A DNA stretch of 64,000 nt, from positions 124,001-188,000 of the forward strand of contig NZ_JAEKJB010000011.1 in NCBI RefSeq assembly GCF_016785095.1, given 5' to 3'. Both the position numbers and the translations under genes were made by a program. The DNA comes from Alloalcanivorax marinus (lineage in GTDB: Bacteria; Pseudomonadota; Gammaproteobacteria; Pseudomonadales; Alcanivoracaceae). Positions 8,886 to 17,813 of the stretch are shown piece by piece (position 1 is the stretch's first letter; each line of letters opens with the position of its first letter). The notes below the pieces were generated by a model, which was not told the origin of the DNA, did no database searches, and was given only the letters and a program-made list of their open reading frames with translations.

Positions 8886-9662
8886 TTAAATCAGGCCTTC
8901 GGAGGGCGAGGACGGGTTGGCGAATACCCGTTTGGGCATGCGCCCGGCCAGGAAGCCCTCGCGACCGGCCTCGACGGCCTTCTTCATGGCGCTGGCCATG
9001 AGCACCGGGTTGCGGGCATGGGCGATGGCGGAGTTCATCAGGATGCCATCGCAGCCCAGCTCCATGGCCAGGGTCGCGTCGCTGGGGGTGCCCACGCCGG
9101 CGTCCACCAGGATCGGGACCCTGGCCTCTTCCATGATCAACAGCAGGTTGTGCGGGTTGAGCACGCCCAGGCCGGAGCCGATCAGTGAGCCCAGGGGCAT
9201 CACCGACACGCAGCCCATGTCCTCCAGCTCCTTGGCGACGATCGGATCGTCGTTGGTGTAGACCATCACGTCGAAGCCGTCGTCCACCAGTTGTTGGGCG
9301 GCCCGCACGGTGTGGGCGATGTTCGGGTACAGGGTCTTCTGGTCGCCGAGCACTTCCAGCTTCACCAGTTTGTGGCCGTCGAGCAGTTCCCGGGCCAGCT
9401 TGCAGGTGCGCACCGCGTCCTCGGCATTAAAGCAGCCGGCGGTGTTGGGCAGGATGGTGTATTTGTCCGGGGTGACGAAGTCGAGCAGGTTGGGCTCGCC
9501 GGGCTCCTGGCCCAGGTTGGTGCGGCGCACCGCCACGGTGACGATCTCCGCGCCGCTGGCCTCCACGGCCTGGCGGGTTTCCTCGAAGTCCTTGTATTTG
9601 CCGGTGCCGATCAGCAGCCGGGACTGGTAGGTTTTGCCTGCGATGTGAAGCGGGTCGGACAT
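8886..9662 (-). CDS. thiG: Thiazole synthase
   Basis: Enzyme of 258 residues that builds the thiazole phosphate of thiamine from deoxyxylulose phosphate, dehydroglycine and ThiS thiocarboxylate. ThiG marks include [16 protein letters not shown], the Schiff-base lysine region [17 protein letters not shown] and [11 protein letters not shown]. The chosen start MSDPLHIAG at 9662 matches the family; the frame is open 16 codons further upstream. It lies downstream of thiS with a strong palindrome between them. Confidence 0.95.
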   Translation of the reverse strand: MSDPLHIAGKTYQSRLLIGTGKYKDFEETRQAVEASGAEIVTVAVRRTNLGQEPGEPNLLDFVTPDKYTILPNTAGCFNAEDAVRTCKLARELLDGHKLVKLEVLGDQKTLYPNIAHTVRAAQQLVDDGFDVMVYTNDDPIVAKELEDMGCVSVMPLGSLIGSGLGVLNPHNLLLIMEEARVPILVDAGVGTPSDATLAMELGCDGILMNSAIAHARNPVLMASAMKKAVEAGREGFLAGRMPKRVFANPSSPSEGLI

Positions 9663-9812
9663 GATGGGTTCCAGCGTTGGTGAAACAGGGTTCGGGCTGA
9701 TTTCCGCCATTCCTGGCGGCTCTTCCGCGTACCATTCTTTGGCGCCGTGCCCGCCATCCCTGGCGCGGCGCCGTGCCGGTCTGAACGCCCGGCCCGGACG
9801 TCCTGTCCGGTC

Positions 9813-9839
9813 GTAAATCGCGCCGTAGGCGCGATTTAC
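9813..9839. terminator. Perfect palindrome at the thiS stop codon
   Basis: Inverted repeat GTAAATCGCGCC / GGCGCGATTTAC with a 3-base loop, 12 perfect pairs, which contains the thiS stop codon. On the minus strand it would form at the 3' end of thiS. There is no T-run, so it may act as an RNA-stability element or a partial terminator that reduces thiG relative to thiS. Confidence 0.55.
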
Positions 9840-10036
9840 CCACCCCCGATGGCGTGTACGATCTCCACCACGTCGCCGTCGCGGAGCGGGTGTTGGCCGT
9901 GCTCGCTCTTGGGCACGATGTCGCGGTTCACCTCCACCGCCAGCCGGCGGCCCTGCAACTGCAGCTGGGCCACCAGGTCCGCGACGGTGGTGCCGTCCAG
10001 GGTCAGCGGGTCGCCGTTTACGGTCAGGGAAGTCAT
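9836..10036 (-). CDS. thiS: Thiamine sulfur carrier ThiS
   Basis: Ubiquitin-like sulfur carrier of 66 residues; ThiF adenylates its C terminus, which then delivers sulfur to ThiG. The protein has the beta-grasp pattern ([48 protein letters not shown]). Most ThiS proteins end in Gly-Gly; this one ends in Gly-Gly-Gly, with the stop codon inside the adjacent palindrome. It lies directly upstream of thiG on the same strand. Confidence 0.93.
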   Translation of the reverse strand: MTSLTVNGDPLTLDGTTVADLVAQLQLQGRRLAVEVNRDIVPKSEHGQHPLRDGDVVEIVHAIGGG

Positions 10037-10064
10037 GGTGGTGCTCGCTATCCGTAAGTGGGTG

Positions 10065-10439
10065 TCAGCCGTGGGCGCGCCACAGCGACCAGGCCAGCCA
10101 CAGCCAGCCGATGATCAGCGCCACGCCGCCCAGCGGGGTGACCGCGCCGAGCCATTTCTGGCCACTGAGCACCAGCACATAGAGGCTGCCGCTGAACACC
10201 AGCATGCCGGCGAACAGAATCCAGCCGGCGGTGAGCAGGCCGGCGCCGAGCTGGCGGGCCAGCACGCCCACCAGCAGGATCGCCAGGGCATGGTAGAAAT
10301 GGTATTGGCTGGCCGTCGACCAGATGTCGAGCATGGCCGCGTCGACGCGGTTTTTCAGCCCGTGGGCGCCGAAGGCCCCGAGCGTGACCGCCAGAGCGCC
10401 ATTCAGAGCGCCCAGGAAAAGGAGGTATTTCATGGTCAC
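10065..10439 (-). CDS. DUF423 small membrane protein
   Basis: Protein of 124 residues with four hydrophobic helices and the DUF423/YgdD family marks LGALNGALAVTLGAFGAHGL near the N terminus, YHFYHALAILLVG in the middle, and a final tryptophan-rich helix. The family is a conserved inner-membrane protein of unknown function. It lies 28 bases upstream of thiS on the same strand. A second in-frame ATG two codons downstream is an equally possible start. Confidence 0.88.
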   Translation of the reverse strand: MTMKYLLFLGALNGALAVTLGAFGAHGLKNRVDAAMLDIWSTASQYHFYHALAILLVGVLARQLGAGLLTAGWILFAGMLVFSGSLYVLVLSGQKWLGAVTPLGGVALIIGWLWLAWSLWRAHG

Positions 10440-10519
10440 CGGCGTGGTTGATCCGTGGAGACCCGATTGTACTGGAAATTGGGATGCGACGGGGGCTCTT
10501 CAACCGCGTGGAGGACCAT

Positions 10520-10548
10520 AAAAAAGCCCCGGCGGTGGGTGCCGGGGC
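10520..10548 (-). terminator. Intrinsic terminator after rpoH
   Basis: On the minus strand GCCCCGGC, a 7-base loop and GCCGGGGC form a perfect 8-base stem, followed by a run of six T. It lies 28 bases beyond the rpoH stop codon and fits a standard Rho-independent terminator. Confidence 0.9.
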
Positions 10549-10575
10549 GAAGGGGTTCCGCGCGCCGTCGCCGCC

Positions 10576-11442
10576 TCAAGCGGCGATGGCGTTGCGCAGT
10601 TTCTTCAGCGCGTTGTTCTCAAGCTGGCGAATCCGCTCCGCGGAGACGCCGTATTCGTCGGCCAGCTCCTGGAGCGTGGCTTTCTGGTCGGCCAGCCAGC
10701 GGCGCTCAAGGATGTCGCGGCTGCGGTCGTCCAGGGTCAGGATGGCGGAACCCAGCTGGCGGGAGCTGCGTTGCTGGTGATCTTCCTCGGCCACCAGATC
10801 CGCCGGGTCGCTGTTGTCGCTGTGCAGGTAGGCCGCCGGTGACGGGATCGCATTGTCCTCGTCGTCGCTGGTGGGGCCGTCGAAACTGGCGTCGAAAGCG
10901 CCCAGTCGGCCTTCCATTTCCTTCACCTGGGCGGCGGTCACGCCCAGATCATCGGCGACCCGCTGGGCTTCCTCGGTGGTCAACCGGCCCAGGCGTTTTT
11001 TCTGGCCGCGCAGGTTGAAGAACAGCTTGCGCTGGGCCTTGGTGGTGGCCACCTTCACGATGCGCCAGTTCTTGATCACGTATTCGTGGATTTCCGCCTT
11101 GATCCAGTGCACCGCGAAGCTCACCAGGCGCACGCCTTTGTTGGGATCGAAGCGTTTGACGGCCTTCATCAGGCCCACATTGCCTTCCTGGATCAGATCG
11201 CCCAGGGGCAGCCCGTAGCCGGTGTAGCTGCGGGCGATATGAACAACGAACCGGAGATGCGCCAGCACCATATTGCGGGCGGCGTCCAGGTCATCCTGGA
11301 AGTACAACCGCTCCGCCAGCTGCCGCTCTTCCTCGACGCTGAGCACCGGCACGGAGTTGACCGCGCGGATGTAGGCGTCGAGGTCGTCGCCCGGCACCGC
11401 CAGCGGTAACGCTTGCGCCTTTTGCAGTTGTTGGGTGGTCAT
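10576..11442 (-). CDS. rpoH: Heat-shock sigma factor RpoH (sigma 32)
   Basis: Alternative sigma factor of 288 residues that directs RNA polymerase to heat-shock promoters. It carries [19 protein letters not shown] in region 2 (core binding and -10 recognition), the diagnostic RpoH box QRKLFFNLR, and a region 4 helix-turn-helix [20 protein letters not shown]. It is monocistronic with its own terminator. Upstream lies a perfect CIRCE operator (11474-11500), which predicts repression by HrcA. It sits next to ftsX as in many gammaproteobacteria. Confidence 0.96.
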   Translation of the reverse strand: MTTQQLQKAQALPLAVPGDDLDAYIRAVNSVPVLSVEEERQLAERLYFQDDLDAARNMVLAHLRFVVHIARSYTGYGLPLGDLIQEGNVGLMKAVKRFDPNKGVRLVSFAVHWIKAEIHEYVIKNWRIVKVATTKAQRKLFFNLRGQKKRLGRLTTEEAQRVADDLGVTAAQVKEMEGRLGAFDASFDGPTSDDEDNAIPSPAAYLHSDNSDPADLVAEEDHQQRSSRQLGSAILTLDDRSRDILERRWLADQKATLQELADEYGVSAERIRQLENNALKKLRNAIAA

Positions 11443-11473
11443 GTCCCTTCTCCCTGATTGGATGGGCTCGATA

Positions 11474-11500
11474 TTAGCACTCGGTTTATATGAGTGCTAA
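11474..11500. promoter_or_regulatory. CIRCE operator (HrcA site) upstream of rpoH
   Basis: TTAGCACTC, 9 bases, GAGTGCTAA: an exact match to the CIRCE consensus including the N9 spacer. It lies 32 bases upstream of the rpoH start codon. On the minus strand GGAACT (11511-11516) is followed 16 bases later by CTCATATAAA, which overlaps the operator and could be a promoter of the sigma-E or sigma-70 type; this part is weak. HrcA itself is not in the window. The remainder of the 227-base gap shows only a small TTCCC/GGGAA inverted repeat near 11610-11630. Confidence 0.9.
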
Positions 11501-11669
11501 TAGCCGGGATAGTTCCCCGTCATTCAAACCTTCAATGGCTGCTATCAGCCTGCGACGGGGTCGGTGACGCCGTGGTGACGTGCATCAATATAGACGCCGT
11601 TGCCTGCCGTGAATTCCCCACTTTAGGGAACCCGGCGTCGGCGTGGGGTAAAGAAAGGAAAAACAGGCC

Positions 11670-12659
11670 CTAGAACTGCGGTTCGATGTCGCCCAGATGC
11701 CGGCTCACCGCCAGCCAGGCGCCGAGCAGCCCCAGGGTGCCGCTGAATAGCGGCAGTACCAGGCCGCTGGAGGCGGCCATGCCGGTTAGCGAGTGCTCGC
11801 TATCGTACAGCCTCAGCAACTCGTCGATGGGGCCGCCCAGCCACCATAGGGCCAGGCTGACCAGGATCAGCGCCAGCAGGCCTCCGGCGAAACCCACGCA
11901 GAAGCCGCTGTACAGGAAGGGGCGCCGCACGAAGCCGTCGGTGCCGCCGACGATCTTGATCACCACGATCTCCTCGCGGCGGCTTTCGATGGCCAGCCGA
12001 ACGGTGTTCACCACCACCAGGACCACCGCCAGGGCCAGGCCCAGGGTGAGCACGCTGATCATCCGGTCGCCCAGCTCGATAATAGCGTGCAGGCGCCGCA
12101 CCCAGGCCACGTCGAGCTGGGCGTTGTCCACTTCCGGCAGGCCGTTGAGGCGCCGTTGCAGGGCCTCGATCTGGCCGGGCGCCACATCCGCCGGGTAGAC
12201 CACGATCAGCGGCGGCAGCGGGTTGTCCGGCAGGGCCTCGAGCACATCGCCGAAGCCGGACAGCGTTTTGAATTCGTCCAGGGCCTGCTCGCGGGTGATC
12301 ACCTCGGTACGCGCCACGGTATCGAAGCCGTCCCATTCCCGCGCCAGGGCGCGCTGGCGCTCCTCGCCGGTATCCAGTTGCAGGAACACGGACAGGTGCG
12401 CCTGGCCGTCCCAGCCCCGGGTCAGGGCGCGGGCGTTGTCCATCAACACCGCCAGGCCGGCGGGCAGGGCCAGGGCGATGGCGATCACCAACACCGTCAT
12501 CAGGGTGCTGGTGGGCGCGGCGCGCATGCGGGCCAGGGCGTCGGTCAGGGAATCCCGGTGATGGTGGCGCCAGGCGGTGAACTGGTCACCCAGGGAAGTG
12601 CGCGTGCTGCGCGCCCCGGCGGGCCGCCGCTGGCGGGGAGGACGGGTATTACGGGCCAC
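11670..12659 (-). CDS. ftsX: Cell-division ABC permease FtsX
   Basis: Inner-membrane partner of FtsE that relays septal signals to cell-wall hydrolases. About 329 residues with a basic cytoplasmic N terminus, a first membrane helix (LMTVLVIAIALALPAGLAVLM), a periplasmic domain of about 130 residues, and three further helices with the conserved SRREEIVVIKIVGGTDGFVRRPF segment. I chose the GTG at 12659 because GGGAGG lies 8 bases upstream and it overlaps the end of ftsE by 11 bases; an ATG at 12728 would overlap ftsE by 80 bases. Confidence 0.93.
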   Translation of the reverse strand: MARNTRPPRQRRPAGARSTRTSLGDQFTAWRHHHRDSLTDALARMRAAPTSTLMTVLVIAIALALPAGLAVLMDNARALTRGWDGQAHLSVFLQLDTGEERQRALAREWDGFDTVARTEVITREQALDEFKTLSGFGDVLEALPDNPLPPLIVVYPADVAPGQIEALQRRLNGLPEVDNAQLDVAWVRRLHAIIELGDRMISVLTLGLALAVVLVVVNTVRLAIESRREEIVVIKIVGGTDGFVRRPFLYSGFCVGFAGGLLALILVSLALWWLGGPIDELLRLYDSEHSLTGMAASSGLVLPLFSGTLGLLGAWLAVSRHLGDIEPQF

Positions 12660-13380
12660 GGCGGTCCTCCCGGATGCCGGCGTAGAGCGCCAGGTCCTGG
12701 TCGCGCTGGGAGGCCGCTTCCTCGCCATCGTGAATCAGACGGCCTTCGCGCAGGGTCAGCAGCCGATGCCGGTAGCGGGCGATCAGCGACAGATCGTGGG
12801 TGGCGATCAGCACCGCCACGCCGACCCGGGCGAAATCATGGAACAGATCCATGATCTCCGCGCTCAGCGCCGGGTCCAGGTTGCCGGTGGGCTCGTCGGC
12901 GAGCAGCAACGGCGGCTTGTTGACCACCGCCCGGGCGATGCCGATGCGCTGCTGTTCACCGCCGGACAGCATGATCGGGTTGAGCTTTTCCTTGTCCAGC
13001 AGGCCGACCTTGTCCAGGGCGGCGCGCACCCGCTTGCCGATGTCGGCGCGGGCGAAGCCGGCGATTACCAGCGGCAGGGCCACGTTGTCGAACACGCTGC
13101 GGTCGAACAGCAGCTGATGGTTCTGGTGCACCATGCCGATCTTGCGGCGCAGGAAGGGAATGTGGCGGCTGCCCACGCCGGTCAGGTTCTGGCCTTCCAC
13201 GAACACCTGACCCTGGGTGGGGCGCTCGATCATCATGATCAGCTTCAGCAAGGTGGACTTGCCCGCCCCGGAATGCCCGGTCAGGAAGGTCAATTGCCCG
13301 GCGGGCAGTTCAAAGCTGACCTGCCGCAGGGCGTCCTTGCCGTTCGGGTAGCGTTTGCCCACCCGGTCGAACTTGATCAT
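12649..13380 (-). CDS. ftsE: Cell-division ABC ATPase FtsE
   Basis: ATP-binding subunit of the FtsEX complex, 243 residues starting MIKFDRVGKRYPNG. Walker A GHSGAGKST, signature LSGGEQQR, Walker B LLLADEPTGNLD and switch histidine ATHD are all present. It is about 20 residues longer than the usual 220 because of a charged tail after LREGRLIHDG. The open frame extends upstream to 13428, but that part crosses a palindromic repeat and I do not consider it coding. Confidence 0.95.
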   Translation of the reverse strand: MIKFDRVGKRYPNGKDALRQVSFELPAGQLTFLTGHSGAGKSTLLKLIMMIERPTQGQVFVEGQNLTGVGSRHIPFLRRKIGMVHQNHQLLFDRSVFDNVALPLVIAGFARADIGKRVRAALDKVGLLDKEKLNPIMLSGGEQQRIGIARAVVNKPPLLLADEPTGNLDPALSAEIMDLFHDFARVGVAVLIATHDLSLIARYRHRLLTLREGRLIHDGEEAASQRDQDLALYAGIREDRRGP

Positions 13381-13405
13381 GAATAGAGTCTCGCTTTGCT
13401 CGACG

Positions 13406-13468
13406 GCTTGCACGCTAACACGCTTCACGCTTGAAAGCGTGGTGCGTGTCAGCGTGGTGTATGCAAGC
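13406..13468. repeat. GCGTG palindromic element, copy 2 (coreless)
   Basis: Imperfect palindrome with GCTTGCA / TGCAAGC outer ends and arms made of ACGCTAAC, ACGCTTC and GTGCGTGTC-type units around an inner CGCTTGAAAGCG hairpin. It fills the ftsE-ftsY gap and ends two bases before the ftsY stop codon. It lacks the GTGTTTTCC core of copies 1 and 3. Confidence 0.7.
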
Positions 13469-13469
13469 G

Positions 13470-14684
13470 TTACGCGGTGACGTCCTCGAACAGCGCCTGC
13501 ACGAACTCCTCGGCGTTGAACGGGCGCAGGTCCTCCAGGCGTTCCCCCACGCCGATAAAGCGGATCGGCAGCCCGGTGCGTTTGGCCAGAGCGAACAGGA
13601 TACCGCCTTTGGCGGTGCCGTCGAGCTTGGTGAGCACCAACCCGGTCACACCGGCGGTATCGCGGAACTCCTCGGCCTGGTTGATGGCGTTCTGGCCGGT
13701 GCCGGCGTCCAGCACCAGCAGCACCTCGTGGGGGGCCTCCGGGGACAGCTTCTTCATCACCCGGGTGACCTTGGAGAGCTCCTCCATCAGGTTGCCCCGG
13801 GTGTGCAGGCGCCCGGCGGTGTCGGCGATCAGCACGTCGGCGCCCCGCGACTGGGCCGCCTGCACCGCGTCATAGACCACGCTGGCGGAGTCCGCGCCGG
13901 TGTGCTGGGCCACCACCGGAATGTCGTTGCGTTCGCCCCACACCTGCAATTGCTCCACGGCGGCGGCGCGGAAGGTGTCACCGGCGGCCAGCATCACGCC
14001 GCGGCCCTCGGCCTTGAAGCGGCACGCCAGCTTGCCGATGGTGGTGGTCTTGCCGACCCCGTTCACGCCCACCATCAGAATCACATAGGGCTTTTTCGAG
14101 GTGTCGATTTCCAGCGGGCGGTCCACCGGCACCAGCAGATTGCGCAGTTCTTCCTGCAGGGCTTCATAGAGGGCGTCGGCGTCCACCAGCTCCTGGCGAC
14201 CGACCCGCTCGGTGAGGTTGCCGATGATGGTGTCGGTGGCCTCCACGCCCACGTCCGCCACCAGCAACTGGGTCTCGATCTCCTCGAAGATCTCGTCGTC
14301 GATCTCCTTGGCGCCCACCAGCAGGTCCGCCAGGCCCTTGCCCAGGTTCTTGCTGGTCTTGCTCATGCCCTGCTTCATGCGCGACCAGAAGCCGCCGCCT
14401 TCGCCGGCGGACTCCGGGGCGGGGGCGGGCTGCTCGACGGGCGCCGGCGGGGTGGCCGGTTCGGCGCGCACCGGTTCCGGCGGGGCCGGTTCGGAGGACG
14501 CGGGCTCGGCTGGGGCCGGTTCCGGTGACCCGGGTTCCGCCGGCGTGTCGCTATCGGGCTCCGCCCGGTCGCTGGACGGCGCCGGCTCCGGCTTGTCCTC
14601 GGGCTTGCGCCGGAACATGCGCGAGAAGAAGCCGCCTTTCTGCGCTTCCTCGTTGCGATCGTCGTCGCGGGCGTCGTCGTTCAT
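13470..14684 (-). CDS. ftsY: Signal recognition particle receptor FtsY
   Basis: GTPase of 404 residues that receives SRP-ribosome complexes at the membrane. It has a long acidic, proline/glutamate-rich A domain (residues about 1-100, many EPAPSEP-like repeats), then the NG domain with the P-loop GVNGVGKTTTIGKLA, DTFRAAAVEQLQVW, DTAGRLHT and TKLDGTAKGG. It lies directly upstream of ftsE-ftsX in the classical order. Confidence 0.96.
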   Translation of the reverse strand: MNDDARDDDRNEEAQKGGFFSRMFRRKPEDKPEPAPSSDRAEPDSDTPAEPGSPEPAPAEPASSEPAPPEPVRAEPATPPAPVEQPAPAPESAGEGGGFWSRMKQGMSKTSKNLGKGLADLLVGAKEIDDEIFEEIETQLLVADVGVEATDTIIGNLTERVGRQELVDADALYEALQEELRNLLVPVDRPLEIDTSKKPYVILMVGVNGVGKTTTIGKLACRFKAEGRGVMLAAGDTFRAAAVEQLQVWGERNDIPVVAQHTGADSASVVYDAVQAAQSRGADVLIADTAGRLHTRGNLMEELSKVTRVMKKLSPEAPHEVLLVLDAGTGQNAINQAEEFRDTAGVTGLVLTKLDGTAKGGILFALAKRTGLPIRFIGVGERLEDLRPFNAEEFVQALFEDVTA

Positions 14685-14766
14685 CGGGTCGGGTCCTGTG
14701 GGGTCGAATGCGGGGCGGTCGGTATGCTACCACCATGGGGGCGGGCAAAAAACGCCGGGGGGCCGC

Positions 14767-14943
14767 AACACGCTTGCACGCTTACACGCAACACGCTTAC
14801 ACGCTTACACGCCAGACCCGTTGCGGAGATCCATGGCGTGTTTTCTGCCGCGCATGCAGTAAACACACCTTACCTTTCAGGTCAGGGTTTAGCGTGCCAG
14901 CGTGCCAGCGTGCCAGCGTGCCAGCGTGCCAGCGTGCCAGCGC
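14767..14943. repeat. GCGTG palindromic array element, copy 3
   Basis: Element of about 177 bases between emrB and ftsY with the same architecture as that at 8631. The left arm has ACGCTTGC/ACGCTTAC units; the inner boundary is GACCCG and AGGGTTT; a core hairpin has GTGTTT-T-CTGC / GCAG-T-AAACAC arms; and the right arm has six exact tandem AGCGTGCC units (14891-14938). Confidence 0.83.
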
Positions 14944-14948
14944 TCCCC

Positions 14949-16532
14949 TCAATGCGCCCCGGCCGGCGCCCCCTGGCCGGCCACGCCACGGCGGATGATG
15001 AACACCAGCGGCACCATGCACAGGAACAGAATCGCCATGAATTTGAACACGTCCAGGTAGCCCAGCATGCTGGCCTGGTTGAGCAGGTCCTGATACAGCA
15101 TACCGTGGCTGGCCAGGTCGCCGGCGCCGGTGGCCTGGCCGATTTGATGAATCTGGTCCTGGTAGGCCGGGTTGTAGGGCGTGATCTCCTCGGCCAGCCG
15201 CGACTGATGGAACTGGCTGCGCCGGGCCAGCAGGGTGGTGGCCAGCGAGATGCCGATGCTGCCGCCCAGGTTGCGGGCCAGATTGATGATCGCCGAGGCG
15301 TCGTTGGATTTCTCCATCGGCAGGCCGTCGTAGGCGGCGGTGCTGATCGGGATGAACAGAAAACCCAACGCCGAAGCCTGCAGCACCCGGGCCAGCATGA
15401 TGGTGTTGTAGTCCGCCTCCAGGCTGAAGCCGGTCATGGTGTACAGCCCGATGCCGCTGACCAGGAAGCCGAAGCCGATCAGATAGCGGGTCTGCACCTT
15501 GCCCACCAGCCGCCCCACCAAGGGCATCAGGCAGATGATGGCGATGCCGCCGGGGGTCAGTACCAGGCCCGCCTGGGTGGCGGTGTAGCCCATCAGTTCC
15601 TGCACATAGAGCGGCAGCACCGCGGTGCTGGCCAGCAGCACGAAGCCCAGGATCATCATGAACAGGTTGGCCACCGCGAAGTTGCGGTTGCGGAACAGGT
15701 GCACATCGACGATCGGGTCCTTGTCGTACCACTCCCAGATCAGGAAGGCGATCAGCCCCACCGCCGCCAGGCAGGTCATGGCCAGAATAAAGCCGGAATG
15801 CCACCAGTCGTCCTGCTGGCCCCGATCAAGCATGATCTGCAGGGCGCCCAGGCCCACCACCAGCAGGCTGAAGCCGATCAGATCCACCCGGGGCCGTTTG
15901 CCACCGCGCTTGTGGCGCGCTTCCTTCATGTAATCCGGGTCGCGGATCAGCGCCTGCACCAGGGGAATCAGAATCAGCCCCACCGGCAGGTTGATCAGGA
16001 ATACCCAGCGCCAGGAGAAATGGTCGGTGATCCAGCCGCCCAGGGTGGGCCCGATGGCCGGCGCGAACACCACGGCGATGCCGTACATGGCGAAGGCCAT
16101 GCCGCGCTTGGCCGGCGGGAAGGCGTCCGACAGGATCGCCTGGGACACCGGCTGCAGGCCGCCGCCGGTGATGCCCTGCAGGCAACGGAACAGGATCAGC
16201 GTGCCCAGGGTGGGCGCCAGCCCGCAGGCCAGGGAGGTGACCGTGAAGCCGGCGATGCAGATCATGAAGAAGCGCTTGCGGCCGAGTACGTTGGACAGCC
16301 AGCCGCTGATCGGCAGCACCACCGCGTTGGTCACGGTGTAGGAGGTCAGCACCCAGGTGGCTTCGTCCTGGGTGGCGGACAGCCCGCCGGCGATGTGCAG
16401 CAGGGCGACGTTGGCGATGGAGATGTCGAGCACCTCCATGAAGGCGGCGATGGCCACCACCGGGGCGATTACCCAGGGGCTCACGTTGTTGCGCGCCCCC
16501 GGGGTGCCGGCGCGGACGGAATCAACGGCCAT
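14949..16532 (-). CDS. emrB: EmrB-type DHA2 multidrug efflux permease
   Basis: MFS proton antiporter of 527 residues with about 14 membrane helices. DHA2/EmrB marks are MEVLDISIANVALLHIAGGL in helix 1, WVLTSYTVTNAVVLPISGWL, LGRKRFFMICIAGF, and GPTLGGWITDHFSWRWVFLINLPVG. With the adjacent adaptor and outer-membrane factor it should form a pump spanning both membranes. AGGAGA precedes the ATG. It is the last gene of the three-gene minus-strand operon. Confidence 0.93.
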   Translation of the reverse strand: MAVDSVRAGTPGARNNVSPWVIAPVVAIAAFMEVLDISIANVALLHIAGGLSATQDEATWVLTSYTVTNAVVLPISGWLSNVLGRKRFFMICIAGFTVTSLACGLAPTLGTLILFRCLQGITGGGLQPVSQAILSDAFPPAKRGMAFAMYGIAVVFAPAIGPTLGGWITDHFSWRWVFLINLPVGLILIPLVQALIRDPDYMKEARHKRGGKRPRVDLIGFSLLVVGLGALQIMLDRGQQDDWWHSGFILAMTCLAAVGLIAFLIWEWYDKDPIVDVHLFRNRNFAVANLFMMILGFVLLASTAVLPLYVQELMGYTATQAGLVLTPGGIAIICLMPLVGRLVGKVQTRYLIGFGFLVSGIGLYTMTGFSLEADYNTIMLARVLQASALGFLFIPISTAAYDGLPMEKSNDASAIINLARNLGGSIGISLATTLLARRSQFHQSRLAEEITPYNPAYQDQIHQIGQATGAGDLASHGMLYQDLLNQASMLGYLDVFKFMAILFLCMVPLVFIIRRGVAGQGAPAGAH

Positions 16533-16558
16533 GACGGTTCTCCTGGTGGACGCGGGAC

Positions 16559-17797
16559 TCAGGAGGCACGGTCATCGCCGCCCCGGTTGGCGGCCACGAT
16601 GTCGGCGATCAGCGCGTCCACCTCGCTCTGGTCGCGCCGGTACACGTCGGTCTCGAAGCGGGCGCCGGACACCGGCGCCTCGGCCAGGGTGCGGCCGTCC
16701 CGGTCCCGGGTTTCCACGGTGACTTCCATGGACAGCCCCACCCGCAGCGGGAAATCGCGCAGGTCGTCGCCGTCCAGGCGGATGCGCACCGGCACCCGCT
16801 GCACCACCTTGATCCAGTTGCCGGTGGCGTTCTGCGCCGGCAGCAGCGCGAAGGCATTGCCGGTGCCGGCGGCCAGCCCGGCCACCTTGCCGTGGTAGAC
16901 GTGGTCGTCGCCGTACAGGTCGGCGGTCAGTTCCACCGGCTGGCCGATGCGCACATGGGTGAGTTCGGTTTCCTTGTAGTTGGCGTCCACCCACACCTGG
17001 TCCAGGGGCACCACCGCCATCAGCTTGCCGCCGGGCTGCACCTCCTGGCCCACTTGCACGCCGCGCTGGGCCACATAGCCGTCGGTGGGCGCCAGAATGC
17101 GGGTGCGTTGCAGGCGCAGCCAGGCCTGGCGCAGGTCCGCTTCCGCGCGCAGCACCTGGGGATGATCCTCCAGGCTGGTGCCGGCCACCGCGGCGCGGCT
17201 GGCGGCCAGTTGATGGCGGGCTTCCTGATAGGAGGCGCGGGCGGTTTCCAGCTCGGTCTCCGCGTGCTGGAAGTCCTGGGTGGAGATGCCGCGCACCTGC
17301 TTGAGCTCCCGGGCCCGCTGATAGTCGCGGCGAGCCTGCTCCAGGGAGGCCTTGCGCAGGGTCACGGTGGCGTTGAGCTGGTCGGCCTGGTCGAACAGCC
17401 GGCGCACCTCGCGCACGGTCTGCGCCAGGTTGGCCTTGGCCTGTTCCAGGGCCACGCGGGCGTCGGTGTCATCCAGGGTGACCAGCAGGTCGCCGGCGGC
17501 CACCCGGTCGGTGTCCTCGGCGTGGATCGATACCACGGTGCCGTTCACCTGGGGCGAGACGCTGACCACGTTGCCGCCCACGTAGGCGTCCTCGGTGGTG
17601 ATGTGGAAGCGGCCCCACAGCAGCCAGTAGGCCAGGTAGCCGGCGGCGGCGATCACCACCACCAGGGCGAGAATCAGAAGCAGGCGTTTGCGTTTGCCGC
17701 CGTTGTTGTCGGTGGGGCTGTCATTGTTGGTGGGGCTGTCGCCGGACGGTTGAGGCGCGGTGTGGTCCGGGTGGGTGGAGGTGTCGTGCTCGGCCAT
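16559..17797 (-). CDS. emrA: EmrA-type HlyD membrane-fusion protein
   Basis: Periplasmic adaptor of 412 residues. It has an asparagine/threonine-rich cytoplasmic tail, one membrane helix (RLLLILALVVVIAAAGYLAYWLLW), the ITTEDAYVGGNVVSVSPQVNG start of the lipoyl domain, a long coiled-coil hairpin at about residues 110-220, and the ILAPTDGYVAQRGVQVGQEVQPG closing segment. It lies 16 bases after the outer-membrane factor gene and 26 bases before the permease gene. Confidence 0.93.
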   Translation of the reverse strand: MAEHDTSTHPDHTAPQPSGDSPTNNDSPTDNNGGKRKRLLLILALVVVIAAAGYLAYWLLWGRFHITTEDAYVGGNVVSVSPQVNGTVVSIHAEDTDRVAAGDLLVTLDDTDARVALEQAKANLAQTVREVRRLFDQADQLNATVTLRKASLEQARRDYQRARELKQVRGISTQDFQHAETELETARASYQEARHQLAASRAAVAGTSLEDHPQVLRAEADLRQAWLRLQRTRILAPTDGYVAQRGVQVGQEVQPGGKLMAVVPLDQVWVDANYKETELTHVRIGQPVELTADLYGDDHVYHGKVAGLAAGTGNAFALLPAQNATGNWIKVVQRVPVRIRLDGDDLRDFPLRVGLSMEVTVETRDRDGRTLAEAPVSGARFETDVYRRDQSEVDALIADIVAANRGGDDRAS

Positions 17798-17813
17798 GAA
17801 AGGTCTCCGGCGT

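Noticed and set aside
8792..9001. Frame encoding a repeating PACQRASV peptide
   Set aside because: It is a direct translation of tandem AGCGTGCC units and continues antisense to thiG; there is no ribosome site.
14724..16898. Open frame of 724 codons on the plus strand
   Set aside because: Antisense to emrB and emrA, begins in a palindromic repeat and has a glutamine/histidine/glycine-rich composition without domains.
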